Source: Verrucomicrobiota bacterium (GTDB taxonomy: Bacteria; Verrucomicrobiota; Verrucomicrobiia; Verrucomicrobiales; Akkermansiaceae). From it: a stretch of DNA of 6,237 nt. Below, piece by piece: positions 1 through 6,233 of this stretch. The translations under genes and the position numbers were made by a program. The notes under the pieces were generated by a model. That model ran no database searches. It saw only the letters and a list, made by a program, of their open reading frames with translations, and was not told the origin of the DNA. Within the stretch, counting starts at the first letter, position 1, and every line of letters starts with the position of its first letter. The stretch spans positions 1-6,237 of the forward strand of contig JAPLUJ010000564.1 in assembly GCA_026397695.1 (NCBI GenBank), read 5' to 3'.

Positions 1-1
1 C

Positions 2-1141
2 GCCAGCGGATTGTTCCAACCGTTAGGCGTGAAATTCCGCGGCAGCGAGTTGTTCATCACCTGCCGCGACCAACTCGCACGCCTGCGCGACTTCAACAAC
101 GACGGCGAGATCGACTTCATCGAGTGCTTCAACAACGACCACCAGGTGACCGAACATTTTCATGAGTTTGCGATGGGCCTGCAGACCGACGCGGCGGGCA
201 ATTTCTATTATGCCAAGTCCGCCCGCCACGCATTGCCCGCGCTGGTGCCGCATCACGGCACGCTGTTGCGCGTCAGCGCCGATGGCTCGCACACGGATAT
301 CCTCGCCAACGGCTTCCGCGCTGCTAACGGAATCTGCCTCAACTCCGACGGCACGTTTTTCGTCACCGATCAGGAAGGCCACTGGACACCGAAAAACCGC
401 ATCAACCGCGTCACCACCGGTGGCTTCTATGGCAACATGCTCGGCTATAGCGAGGTGACCGACCCTGCGGATTCCGCCATGGAACAACCCATGGTCTGGA
501 TCACCAACGCCAAGGACCGCAGCCCGGGCGAATTGCTGTGGGTGCCTGACAATACCTGGGGCGCGCTCGGTGGCTCGCTCCTCAATCTCAGCTATGGCAC
601 CGGCCGCGCATTCATCGTCCCTCACGAACAGGCCGGCGGCCGCTGGCAGGGCGCGGTGTGTGAACTGCCGATGCCCGCATTTGCCACGGGCATCATGCGC
701 GGACGTTTCGCCGCCGATGGCGCGCTCTACACCTGCGGCATGTTTGCGTGGGCTGGCAATGCCACCACTCCCGGCGGTTTCTATCGGATCCGCCGGAGCG
801 ACCAAGCGGCGCACGTCCCGCTCGCCATCCACCCTGCCCGCGGTGTACTGCGGGTCACTTTCAGCGATCCGTTAGATCCGGCCAGCGTCAAGCCGGATGC
901 CTTTGCATTCAAAGTCTGGTCTCTCAAACGCACTGCCGGCTATGGCTCGCAACATTACGACGAGCATTCGCTGCCAATCACCGCGGCACGCATCGGCAAG
1001 GACGCCCGCACGCTGACCCTCGACATCCCGGCGCTCGCCCCCACGCAGTGTTATGAACTCACCGTCAAACTCCGCGGTTCTAACGGATCACCCGTCGAAC
1101 GTTCCATCCACGGCACGATTCTCCACCTGTCTGAACAATGA
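2..1141 (+). CDS. C-terminal part of a secreted sugar-dehydrogenase-like beta-propeller protein (PVC-group family), 5' truncated by window edge
   Basis: The frame is open from base 2 and ends in TGA at 1139-1141. The first possible start is a TTG at 11 inside what reads as domain sequence, so the true start lies left of the window. Residue numbers below count from that TTG. Visible blocks include an EF-hand-like calcium loop (27-38), FYYAKSARHA (65-74), NGFRAANGI (100-108) and TDQEGHWTPKNRI (119-131), followed by GGFYGNM, SLLNLSYG and GMFAWAGN. I recognise this order from large verrucomicrobial and planctomycetal proteins (DUF6797-like or 'membrane-bound dehydrogenase' type) that carry a glucose/sorbosone-dehydrogenase-like propeller. 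The last ~110 residues form a beta-rich tail. No CxxCH haem motif is present here, although relatives may carry one elsewhere. The role is inferred as extracytoplasmic sugar binding or oxidation; substrate unknown. The gene reads in the same direction as the GH32-like gene 133 bases downstream. Family recognition is fairly sure, enzyme activity is not. Confidence 0.82.
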   Translation, partial: ASGLFQPLGVKFRGSELFITCRDQLARLRDFNNDGEIDFIECFNNDHQVTEHFHEFAMGLQTDAAGNFYYAKSARHALPALVPHHGTLLRVSADGSHTDILANGFRAANGICLNSDGTFFVTDQEGHWTPKNRINRVTTGGFYGNMLGYSEVTDPADSAMEQPMVWITNAKDRSPGELLWVPDNTWGALGGSLLNLSYGTGRAFIVPHEQAGGRWQGAVCELPMPAFATGIMRGRFAADGALYTCGMFAWAGNATTPGGFYRIRRSDQAAHVPLAIHPARGVLRVTFSDPLDPASVKPDAFAFKVWSLKRTAGYGSQHYDEHSLPITAARIGKDARTLTLDIPALAPTQCYELTVKLRGSNGSPVERSIHGTILHLSEQ

Positions 1142-1191
1142 ACTCCACCATCACTCCCGTCCCCTGATACAACTGACCACGAAATCCCACC

Positions 1192-1219
1192 TTGCCGTGC
1201 GGAACGGATGATGTTTAAT
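1192..1219 (+). promoter_or_regulatory. Candidate sigma70-like promoter for the GH32-like gene
   Basis: TTGCCG at 1192-1197 matches the -35 consensus at 4 of 6 bases. TTTAAT at 1214-1219 matches the -10 consensus at 5 of 6, and the spacing is 16 bases. A transcript starting near 1226 would have a leader of about 50 bases before the ATG at 1275. That fits the open frame and would allow the gene to be expressed independently of the propeller gene upstream. Such matches arise by chance, so this is only a candidate. Confidence 0.3.
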
Positions 1220-1274
1220 TGGGCCACTCGGAAATCTCATTAGAACCAAACAACAAACAAACACGGGCAGATGG

Positions 1275-2663
1275 ATGGTCTGCGCGGCAGAGGAACCGGG
1301 CAAGGATGGGAACAAGACCATCCCTGAATTTGTTACCCCGGCCATGCCGGCGAACCCTCCGCCGAACTGGTTGACCTATCATCTGGTCCATCCCGGTCCC
1401 GGTGCAGCACACCCGGGCGATCCGAATTGCGCCTTCTTCTGGAAGGGCCGGTATCATCTGCACTATATCTATAATCACAATGGCTTCTGTTTCGCCCACC
1501 TCTCCAGTACCGACCTGGTGCACTGGAAATGGCATCCGACCACGCTGACGCCGCGAACGACCGGTCACGGCATGTTCAGCGGCACCGGTTTCCTTACCAA
1601 GGATGGCAAGCCGGCGATCATCTATCATGGCCAGGGTTCCAACCGGAACCAGTTGGCGTTCGCGTTGGACGACAACCTGGAGCAATGGACCAAGCCGGTT
1701 GCCATCATGCCCAAGGAAGCCTCCGGCGAGGATTCCAAGGTGCGGCAATGGGATCCCGATTGCTGGCTCAATGGCGATACCTATTATGCTATCTCCGGCG
1801 GCGGTCCGCCGTACCTGATGAAATCCCCGGATCTGAAACAATGGCTGAGTCTGGGGCTCTTGCTGCATGATGACATGCCGGCAAGCCTGAAGGTCAATAA
1901 GAACGAAGACGTTTCCTGTGCCAATATGTTCAAGCTTGGCAACAAGTGGATGCTGCTCTGCATCAGCCATGGGTTGGGGTGCCGCTACTATCTGGGCGAT
2001 TTCAAGGACGAGAAGTATCTGCCTGATTTCCATGCCATGATGAGTTGGAACGGCAATAATTTCTTCGCACCGGAATCCATGCTGACCAAAGACGGCCGCC
2101 GCGTGATGTGGGCTTGGCTGCTCGGCCTGCCCGTGGCACCCACCGGCGTCCAGTCACTGCCGCGCGAACTGGAACTGCCGGCAGATGGCGTGCTGCGCAT
2201 CAGGCCCTTGCGGGAACTCGCCATGCTGCGCTACGACCAGAAGCAGACCGACCGCCTCACGCTCAAGAGCGATACCACGCACCGGCTAACGGAAATCGCC
2301 GGTGACGCGCTGGAATTGGAAGTGGTCTTCAAAGCGCCGACGGCGAAAGAGGTTGGTCTCGATGTCCTGTGCGACAAGGACGGTGCCAACGGCGTGCGGA
2401 TTGCCGTCATGCCCGAAAGCAAGACCTTGGTAATAGGCAAAGTCGTTGCGCCTTTCGAACTCAAGGCCGGCGAGGACCTCACCTTGCGGGTGTTTATCGA
2501 TAAGAATCTCGTCGAAGTGTTTGCCAACGACAGCCAAGCCGCCTTATCCGCCATCAAGTATGATGCGGCGAACATGGGACTGAGCCTTTTCAGCAAGGGC
2601 GGCGACGCCGAGTTGAAGCAGATCAAGAGTTGGAAGATGAAATCCATCCATGCGGGACAGTAA
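1275..2663 (+). CDS. Divergent GH32-like glycoside hydrolase (five-bladed propeller plus C-terminal beta-sandwich)
   Basis: This 462-residue protein has the GH32 (clan GH-J) layout. The propeller runs from about 35 to 290. It includes HPGDPNC (46-52) at the place of the WMNDPNG nucleophile motif, STDLVHW (78-84), MFSGTG (100-105), QWDPDCW (158-164) at the place of FRDP, SCANMF (214-219) at the place of ECPDLF, then FFAPES (263-268) and GRRVMWAWL. SLPRELEL (294-301) opens the C-terminal sandwich, which contains the typical LRVFIDKNLVEVFAND strand. GH32 enzymes hydrolyse fructosyl linkages in sucrose, levan or inulin. Both aspartates (D49, D160) are kept, but the acid/base glutamate position reads serine, so activity and substrate are uncertain. 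The ATG at 1275 is the only ATG in this frame after the TGA at 1209-1211. The start VCAAEEPGKDG looks like sequence just after a signal peptide, yet no hydrophobic segment precedes it. Shine-Dalgarno support is weak. Fold assignment is strong; fructosidase function is inferred. Confidence 0.88.
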   Translation: MVCAAEEPGKDGNKTIPEFVTPAMPANPPPNWLTYHLVHPGPGAAHPGDPNCAFFWKGRYHLHYIYNHNGFCFAHLSSTDLVHWKWHPTTLTPRTTGHGMFSGTGFLTKDGKPAIIYHGQGSNRNQLAFALDDNLEQWTKPVAIMPKEASGEDSKVRQWDPDCWLNGDTYYAISGGGPPYLMKSPDLKQWLSLGLLLHDDMPASLKVNKNEDVSCANMFKLGNKWMLLCISHGLGCRYYLGDFKDEKYLPDFHAMMSWNGNNFFAPESMLTKDGRRVMWAWLLGLPVAPTGVQSLPRELELPADGVLRIRPLRELAMLRYDQKQTDRLTLKSDTTHRLTEIAGDALELEVVFKAPTAKEVGLDVLCDKDGANGVRIAVMPESKTLVIGKVVAPFELKAGEDLTLRVFIDKNLVEVFANDSQAALSAIKYDAANMGLSLFSKGGDAELKQIKSWKMKSIHAGQ

Positions 2664-3239
2664 GGCAATGTGGAATCATCGGCTGACGGACCGTGGGGAA
2701 GAGGAAAGTTTTTCGTCCGTCGCCTTGTCATTGTCGAGCATGTCGGTTTGTGTTGCGTGAAGGGAGCGCGGACTAGACGCAGGCCGCATGCCAAACAGGG
2801 CGAACGCTTGATTCCAGGATTCGCCGGGCTGTCCGTTCTTGGTCGGCGCGTTCCCATTCCTTCGGCATGCGCTCCCGGCGGTAGCGCGCCACCTTTGACA
2901 TTCAGAAGTGGCCGGGTTCGCTGAGCAGGACGCGCCCGCCGCCTTCCAACCCGGCCATCAGGGGGCTTGCGGCTACCGAAGGCAGGAACCGCGTGTGGGC
3001 GGCGCAATGACTTCATCCGTTACATCCCCGTCTCAAGGCTCAAGCTGGCATAGCCGCAGGCAAATCCAGCAAAATAGCGACGATGTCAATTGGCGAATCT
3101 CATACGATATCAATTCGGCACGGCCAAGGATGATGCCTGGCCCGGACCGGGTGCGATCAAACGAATCATGTTGAAGGCGAATTTCAAAAGGTTGGGCACA
3201 CCGTCGCCCGCGGATTGACGCGGCCCTTGTGGAAAAAAA
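2664..3239. other. Non-coding stretch between convergent genes
   Basis: I see no supported gene in these ~575 bases. The open frames here are short, arginine- and proline-rich, and lack family motifs or ribosome binding sites. One hairpin lies just after the GH32-like gene. Two 8-bp inverted-repeat pairs lie at 2762-2769/2869-2876 and 2785-2792/2864-2871, with a 6-bp stem at 2799-2804/2820-2825 between them. GC is high from about 2760 to 3010 and then falls towards the T-run at 3233-3240. A decayed gene or repeat remnant is possible, but I cannot identify one. Confidence 0.5.
2681..2724 (+). terminator. Possible 3'-end hairpin after the GH32-like gene
   Basis: GACGGAC (2685-2691) pairs perfectly with GTCCGTC (2715-2721). 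GGC (2681-2683) pairs with GCC (2722-2724) across a single bulged T, giving a 10-bp stem 17 bases after the stop codon. The loop is long (23 bases) and no T-run follows. It could stabilise a 3' end, but it is not a textbook intrinsic terminator. Confidence 0.28.
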
Positions 3240-3334
3240 ACTAACGAGGCGGTGCCTCAACGGTCACTATGCACCCCAACTCGCCCAATTACCAAACCTA
3301 CATCTCGCCTAATCTGAGGCACCGTCTCGTTAGT
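3233..3334 (-). terminator. Large stem-loop with T8 run: intrinsic terminator of the GH95-like gene
   Basis: Read on the minus strand, the stop codon TGA (3336-3334) is followed at once by CTAACGAGACGGTGCCTCA (3333-3315), a 55-base loop, the complementary arm (3259-3241) and then eight T residues (3240-3233). Arms 3240-3259 and 3315-3334 match at 19 of 20 positions; the exception is G3249 opposite T3325. The T-run lies only on the GH95-like gene's side, so it should end that transcript rather than the convergent GH32-like one. The long loop and the placement flush with the stop codon are unusual. Confidence 0.6.
3240..3334. repeat. 20-bp inverted repeat bounding a 95-base element (MITE-like or REP-like)
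   Basis: The same arms can be read as terminal inverted repeats of a small element. Each arm is also nearly self-complementary: GAGGC-GGT-GCCTC at 3246-3258 is a perfect 5-bp stem with a 3-base loop. The other arm (3316-3328) forms the same stem with one wobble. The element could therefore fold as one long hairpin or as two small ones. I see no target-site duplication in the flanks, so mobility is only a possibility. Confidence 0.45.
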
Positions 3335-5817
3335 CAGTATGGCTGGAACACAATAATTTCCCCTTTTGCTGTCTGCATATCAACAATCGAGGAAAAGAAT
3401 GACTTATTGCCGCTCCGGGTGGAAACGGCACCTCCGTTATTCCAGGGTGAAATCATTTTCAATACCCCTCCAACCTCGCTGGTCACCTGGATCTTTTCCA
3501 CCTTTTTGTTTTTCAGGGTCGCACTTACCAGAAATGCGCCGATGGCTATCAGGTTATGGAATTCGGCGTCTTTTTCCAATGGCCAGTTTGGAAAAAGCCG
3601 GATTGTTCCATTGTAGCTTTGCATCAAACATTCGTTTACCACAACCGGCAACCCGAAGTTTTCGAACCACACACCCATTCTATCCATGAACCCGTAAGGC
3701 GTGTTGTCCCGATAACGGCCATGTACCTGCATTACGCGGTCAGAGGTTGTTCCATTGGGCATCAGGGAATAATTCACCTGTCGTTTGAATCGTTCAAGGT
3801 CGAGCATTCCGATTCTCGCCGATTGCAAATTCAAAAAAACCAGGTCGTTGCCGCCTTCGTTTTGCTGATTGTAAAAGGTATTCCTTAAGATTTTCATGGT
3901 TTCCGGATCGGAATGCAAACCATGATCCTCGCCGGGAAAAACAGTAAACAAGGCATTCGGCACATTGTACACCACCTGATCATGCTCATCGGGAACCGAT
4001 ACAAACACTTTTCCGTATTTCCCGGAAACCGCAGTTGGATACTCCGGGAAACGTGATGAAATCAATTTCACATCAGCCAGCAAAACCTCCTCCGGTTTTT
4101 CAAGCTCCAAAACCCGGGTGGCTTCGCAGAAAGCCTTGAAAATGAATTTGATGAGCGACAAATCGGCTATGCAGTCGTAATTGTATTTGAATCCGGGGCG
4201 CAAACCATAGAGTTCGGGTGGCACGGTCGGGAAAACATGGAATTTGTCATCGTTCCATTGCGGGCCGCTGGCTTCGGGCCGCTTCATGTAGGCCACCAGA
4301 AATTCCACCGCAGCCTTCATGGGCTCATATGCGCGGGTTTTCAGGAATTCAACATCACCCGAATACATATAATGCCACCACAAGCCCTGCACTGTCCACG
4401 GCGTTTCGACGATTTCCCAGCCCCAGGTCGGAACAGGATAGGGATTCATCGTCATATCAACAGGATACGCGCTGTGCGGGAAATAGGCGCCGGGCAAATC
4501 ATAATATTCATTCGCCCACCTTTTACTGACCGGCATCAGCTTTTCGACGAGGCTGACATACGGCAGGTTTTTTTCAAGATGATTGCTCGAATAGGTCGCC
4601 CAGAAAGGTTGCTGGGTGTTGTAATTCATGTGGTAATCGCCGTGCCATGCCGTGCCGATCTTGTCGTAACTCCAATTGGCGAACAGTCCGGGAGTGGTCA
4701 CGCCATCCTTGGCGGCACAATTCAGGAAATAGAGATTGTGATACCACATTCTTTCGAGGAACCGGTCGCTCAGTTTCACCCCCGATTGATTCCAGTACTG
4801 TTTCCAGATTCGCCCGCTTTCGGCCAATGAAGCGTCAAAGCCTTTCATTTCGGGGGTAGCAGTCGCCGGGACATCGCCATCCAGCACATTGCTCAAACCT
4901 TCCTGCAATGAAATACAGCCGATAAAACCATTTTGCTGCTGCAATGCCGCTTCCAGACTGGCCATTTGCTGGATGTTTCCGTCCCAGTTGATTCTTTTCG
5001 TTTTCTCAAGCAACCCATTCACACGGACAGTCAGCCTGAATGCCTTGTCCTTGGGATGTCCTTTTTCCTTGTCGTATTTATCCGGTTCCTGATAGGGAAG
5101 GATCTGCCTGAACGATAAAATCCCTTTTTCTAGCAGTTCATCGGTTTTTGCTTTCGGAAAATCCCGCGGCGTGGATGGATCGGGCATCACGCGAATACGG
5201 TCGAAAATGTTTGCGTGCGGGCTGCCCTGCCGATCAACCAATCTCATCCAAAGTCGGTCGCCGGTCATGTCGGTGAAAACCTGAAGTGTCAGTTTTTTCT
5301 GATCGTTTGCGAGCAGGAAAACCTCGCAAAGCCCGTTGGAAATGTCGAGCCGGTGACCGAGCATTTCCGCATTTCTGCGGTCGAAGCCAAGCAGAACCGA
5401 GCCACAGGGGAATGGCCGTGGATAAGGCGCTCTGTAGTTTTGAGCTGTCATTTTGCTGTATTCGGCATACCACCGGTCATCGGTTAGTACCGACAAGGTA
5501 TCCGGGATTGCCTTGACCTTTTGGAAAACCTCTTTAAACGTCCCGATTTTCTCCCTGTTATTTTCGGCAATGCGAATGTCCCAAACGTTGTTATGCCCGA
5601 AATACAGTACCACTGCATCGGGGCGTGTGGTAACGACCACGCCCATGCCGCCGTTTCCAAGCAAGGCGCCTTCAAAAAAATCGGGTGCGGGTTTATCATA
5701 ATCAATCGGGTGCAGCCTTGCCTGTTCATGGGAAATCAGTGGATTCCGGGCTGCGGAAATTCCGGTTCCAAGCAGGAGCAGAAAGGCAAGTCGAATGAAC
5801 GGATTTGTCGGTTTCAT
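3334..5817 (-). CDS. Exported GH95-like glycoside hydrolase ((alpha/alpha)6-barrel, about 827 residues)
   Basis: I chose the ATG at 5817. It opens a clear signal peptide, MKPTNPFIR then LAFLLLLGTGISAA, with likely cleavage after A23. An upstream in-frame ATG at 5910 would add 31 residues but lies inside a hairpin. No Shine-Dalgarno precedes either start. Residues about 40-320 form an N-terminal beta-sandwich (FFEGALLGNGGMG, VLYFGHNNVWD). The helical barrel follows and shows HMNYNTQQPFWATYSSNHLE, the GH95-type N-x-N block (N398, N400). It also shows FPTVPPELYG (E535, aligning with the SPE acid), LFTVFPG and WFENFGL...ECLMQS, which matches FQIDGNFG...EMLLQS. A beta-domain closes the protein. 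GH95 enzymes remove alpha-L-fucose or alpha-L-galactose by inversion. The canonical DGNFG aspartate is not conserved, so this is a distant, probably uncharacterised branch (DUF5703-type annotation is possible). GC is lower than in the plus-strand genes. The protein is probably periplasmic or secreted. Confidence 0.87.
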   Translation of the reverse strand: MKPTNPFIRLAFLLLLGTGISAARNPLISHEQARLHPIDYDKPAPDFFEGALLGNGGMGVVVTTRPDAVVLYFGHNNVWDIRIAENNREKIGTFKEVFQKVKAIPDTLSVLTDDRWYAEYSKMTAQNYRAPYPRPFPCGSVLLGFDRRNAEMLGHRLDISNGLCEVFLLANDQKKLTLQVFTDMTGDRLWMRLVDRQGSPHANIFDRIRVMPDPSTPRDFPKAKTDELLEKGILSFRQILPYQEPDKYDKEKGHPKDKAFRLTVRVNGLLEKTKRINWDGNIQQMASLEAALQQQNGFIGCISLQEGLSNVLDGDVPATATPEMKGFDASLAESGRIWKQYWNQSGVKLSDRFLERMWYHNLYFLNCAAKDGVTTPGLFANWSYDKIGTAWHGDYHMNYNTQQPFWATYSSNHLEKNLPYVSLVEKLMPVSKRWANEYYDLPGAYFPHSAYPVDMTMNPYPVPTWGWEIVETPWTVQGLWWHYMYSGDVEFLKTRAYEPMKAAVEFLVAYMKRPEASGPQWNDDKFHVFPTVPPELYGLRPGFKYNYDCIADLSLIKFIFKAFCEATRVLELEKPEEVLLADVKLISSRFPEYPTAVSGKYGKVFVSVPDEHDQVVYNVPNALFTVFPGEDHGLHSDPETMKILRNTFYNQQNEGGNDLVFLNLQSARIGMLDLERFKRQVNYSLMPNGTTSDRVMQVHGRYRDNTPYGFMDRMGVWFENFGLPVVVNECLMQSYNGTIRLFPNWPLEKDAEFHNLIAIGAFLVSATLKNKKVEKIQVTSEVGGVLKMISPWNNGGAVSTRSGNKSFFSSIVDMQTAKGEIIVFQPY

Positions 5818-5904
5818 GGGATTGTGGGATTTGATTTTGAAGGCAATGATACACACAAGGGCCTTGGCGTGTAGGTAGTGCGATGTGATGCTCTTGGTTT
5901 TACG

Positions 5905-5924
5905 ATCCATGACGGATCATGGAT
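5905..5924. repeat. Perfect 8-bp inverted repeat over the upstream alternative start codon
   Basis: ATCCATGA (5905-5912) and TCATGGAT (5917-5924) are exact reverse complements around a 4-base CGGA loop. On the minus strand this hairpin covers the ATG at 5910, which argues against efficient initiation there and for the start at 5817. It could also be an operator for a dimeric regulator, but no regulator gene is visible. Confidence 0.5.
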
Positions 5925-5975
5925 AGGAAAATATCCAATGTCGAATCATTGTTGCCACAGAACAATAACCAAGGA

Positions 5976-5998
5976 GGGGCGATCTCCTGAATCGCCCT
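5976..5998. repeat. REP-like palindrome
   Basis: GGGCGAT (5977-5983) and ATCGCCC (5991-5997) form a perfect 7-bp stem, extended by a G-T wobble, with a 7-base loop. The preceding GGAGG gives it the look of the short GC-rich palindromes that occur in many intergenic copies in PVC-group genomes. Copy number cannot be seen from this window. Confidence 0.5.
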
Positions 5999-5999
5999 C

Positions 6000-6030
6000 G
6001 CCCATGGGATGCCCATGGATGCCAATGGAA
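6000..6030. repeat. Three imperfect tandem copies of a 10-11 base unit
   Basis: GCCCATGGGAT (6000-6010), GCCCATGGAT (6011-6020) and GCCAATGGAA (6021-6030) follow each other without gaps. The first two differ by one inserted G; the third has two further changes. The units contain CCATGG palindromes. The third copy is also the left arm of the next hairpin. Confidence 0.5.
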
Positions 6031-6054
6031 GGTGGCTGACCTCAGCCCATTGGC
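6021..6054. repeat. 8-bp inverted repeat hairpin
   Basis: GCCAATGG (6021-6028) pairs perfectly with CCATTGGC (6047-6054). An inner AGGT/ACCT stem (6030-6033/6039-6042) with a 5-base loop gives a two-step hairpin. No T-run follows on either strand, so it is not an obvious terminator. Confidence 0.45.
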
Positions 6055-6198
6055 GCTTTATCGACAAGCTTTTCCCTTGGCAGATCCTTCAGAGGCGGTT
6101 AAGAGCAAATTCATGAACGGGGTATTCCAGAAACTACCTTCATTTTCCCGCCCTCCGGTCCGGCCCTGGTCTTTATACACATTTTTTGGATCTCCGAT

Positions 6199-6233
6199 TA
6201 CCATCTTGGTCGCGGAGCGACCGTATGATGGTA
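6199..6233. repeat. Two-tier REP-like palindrome at the right edge
   Basis: The outer stem TACCATC (6199-6205) pairs with GATGGTA (6227-6233). The inner stem GGTCGC (6208-6213) pairs with GCGACC (6217-6222) around a GGA loop, separated by a small asymmetric internal loop (TT opposite GTAT). Thirteen base pairs in a 35-base span is unlikely to be chance. The architecture resembles REP elements mobilised by RAYT (TnpA-REP) transposases; no such gene lies in the window. Confidence 0.55.

Noticed and set aside
23..832. A 269-codon open frame on the minus strand, antisense to the propeller gene
   Set aside because: It has low complexity, is rich in A, V, E and R, has no recognisable motif, and opposes a well-supported conserved frame. 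It is a by-product of the high GC content and codon bias.
1215..2033. A 272-codon minus-strand frame antisense to the GH32-like gene
   Set aside because: The plus-strand frame has a full domain order with conserved motifs, while this one has none.
2773..2901. A 42-residue minus-strand frame with a charged, helix-like translation (MSKVARYRRERMPKEWERAD...)
   Set aside because: It looks more protein-like than its neighbours, but there is no ribosome binding site, no recognised family, and it lies in the interlocking inverted repeats. I could not support it as a gene.
2231..3016. A 261-codon minus-strand frame running from the intergenic region into the GH32-like gene
   Set aside because: It overlaps the conserved beta-sandwich of the GH32-like gene and its translation is rich in P, R and S with no family signature.
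3233..3240. The A8 run as a possible sequencing homopolymer error disrupting a gene
   Set aside because: No coding frame with family similarity crosses it, and its position right after the stem fits a minus-strand terminator T-run.
3033..3260. A 75-codon minus-strand frame that looked vaguely like a transposase remnant in an alternative frame
   Set aside because: It overlaps the terminator arm and T-run, and the resemblance rests on a few residues only.
4237..4830. A 197-codon plus-strand frame antisense to the GH95-like gene
   Set aside because: It lies wholly inside the conserved barrel-coding region and has no motif of its own.
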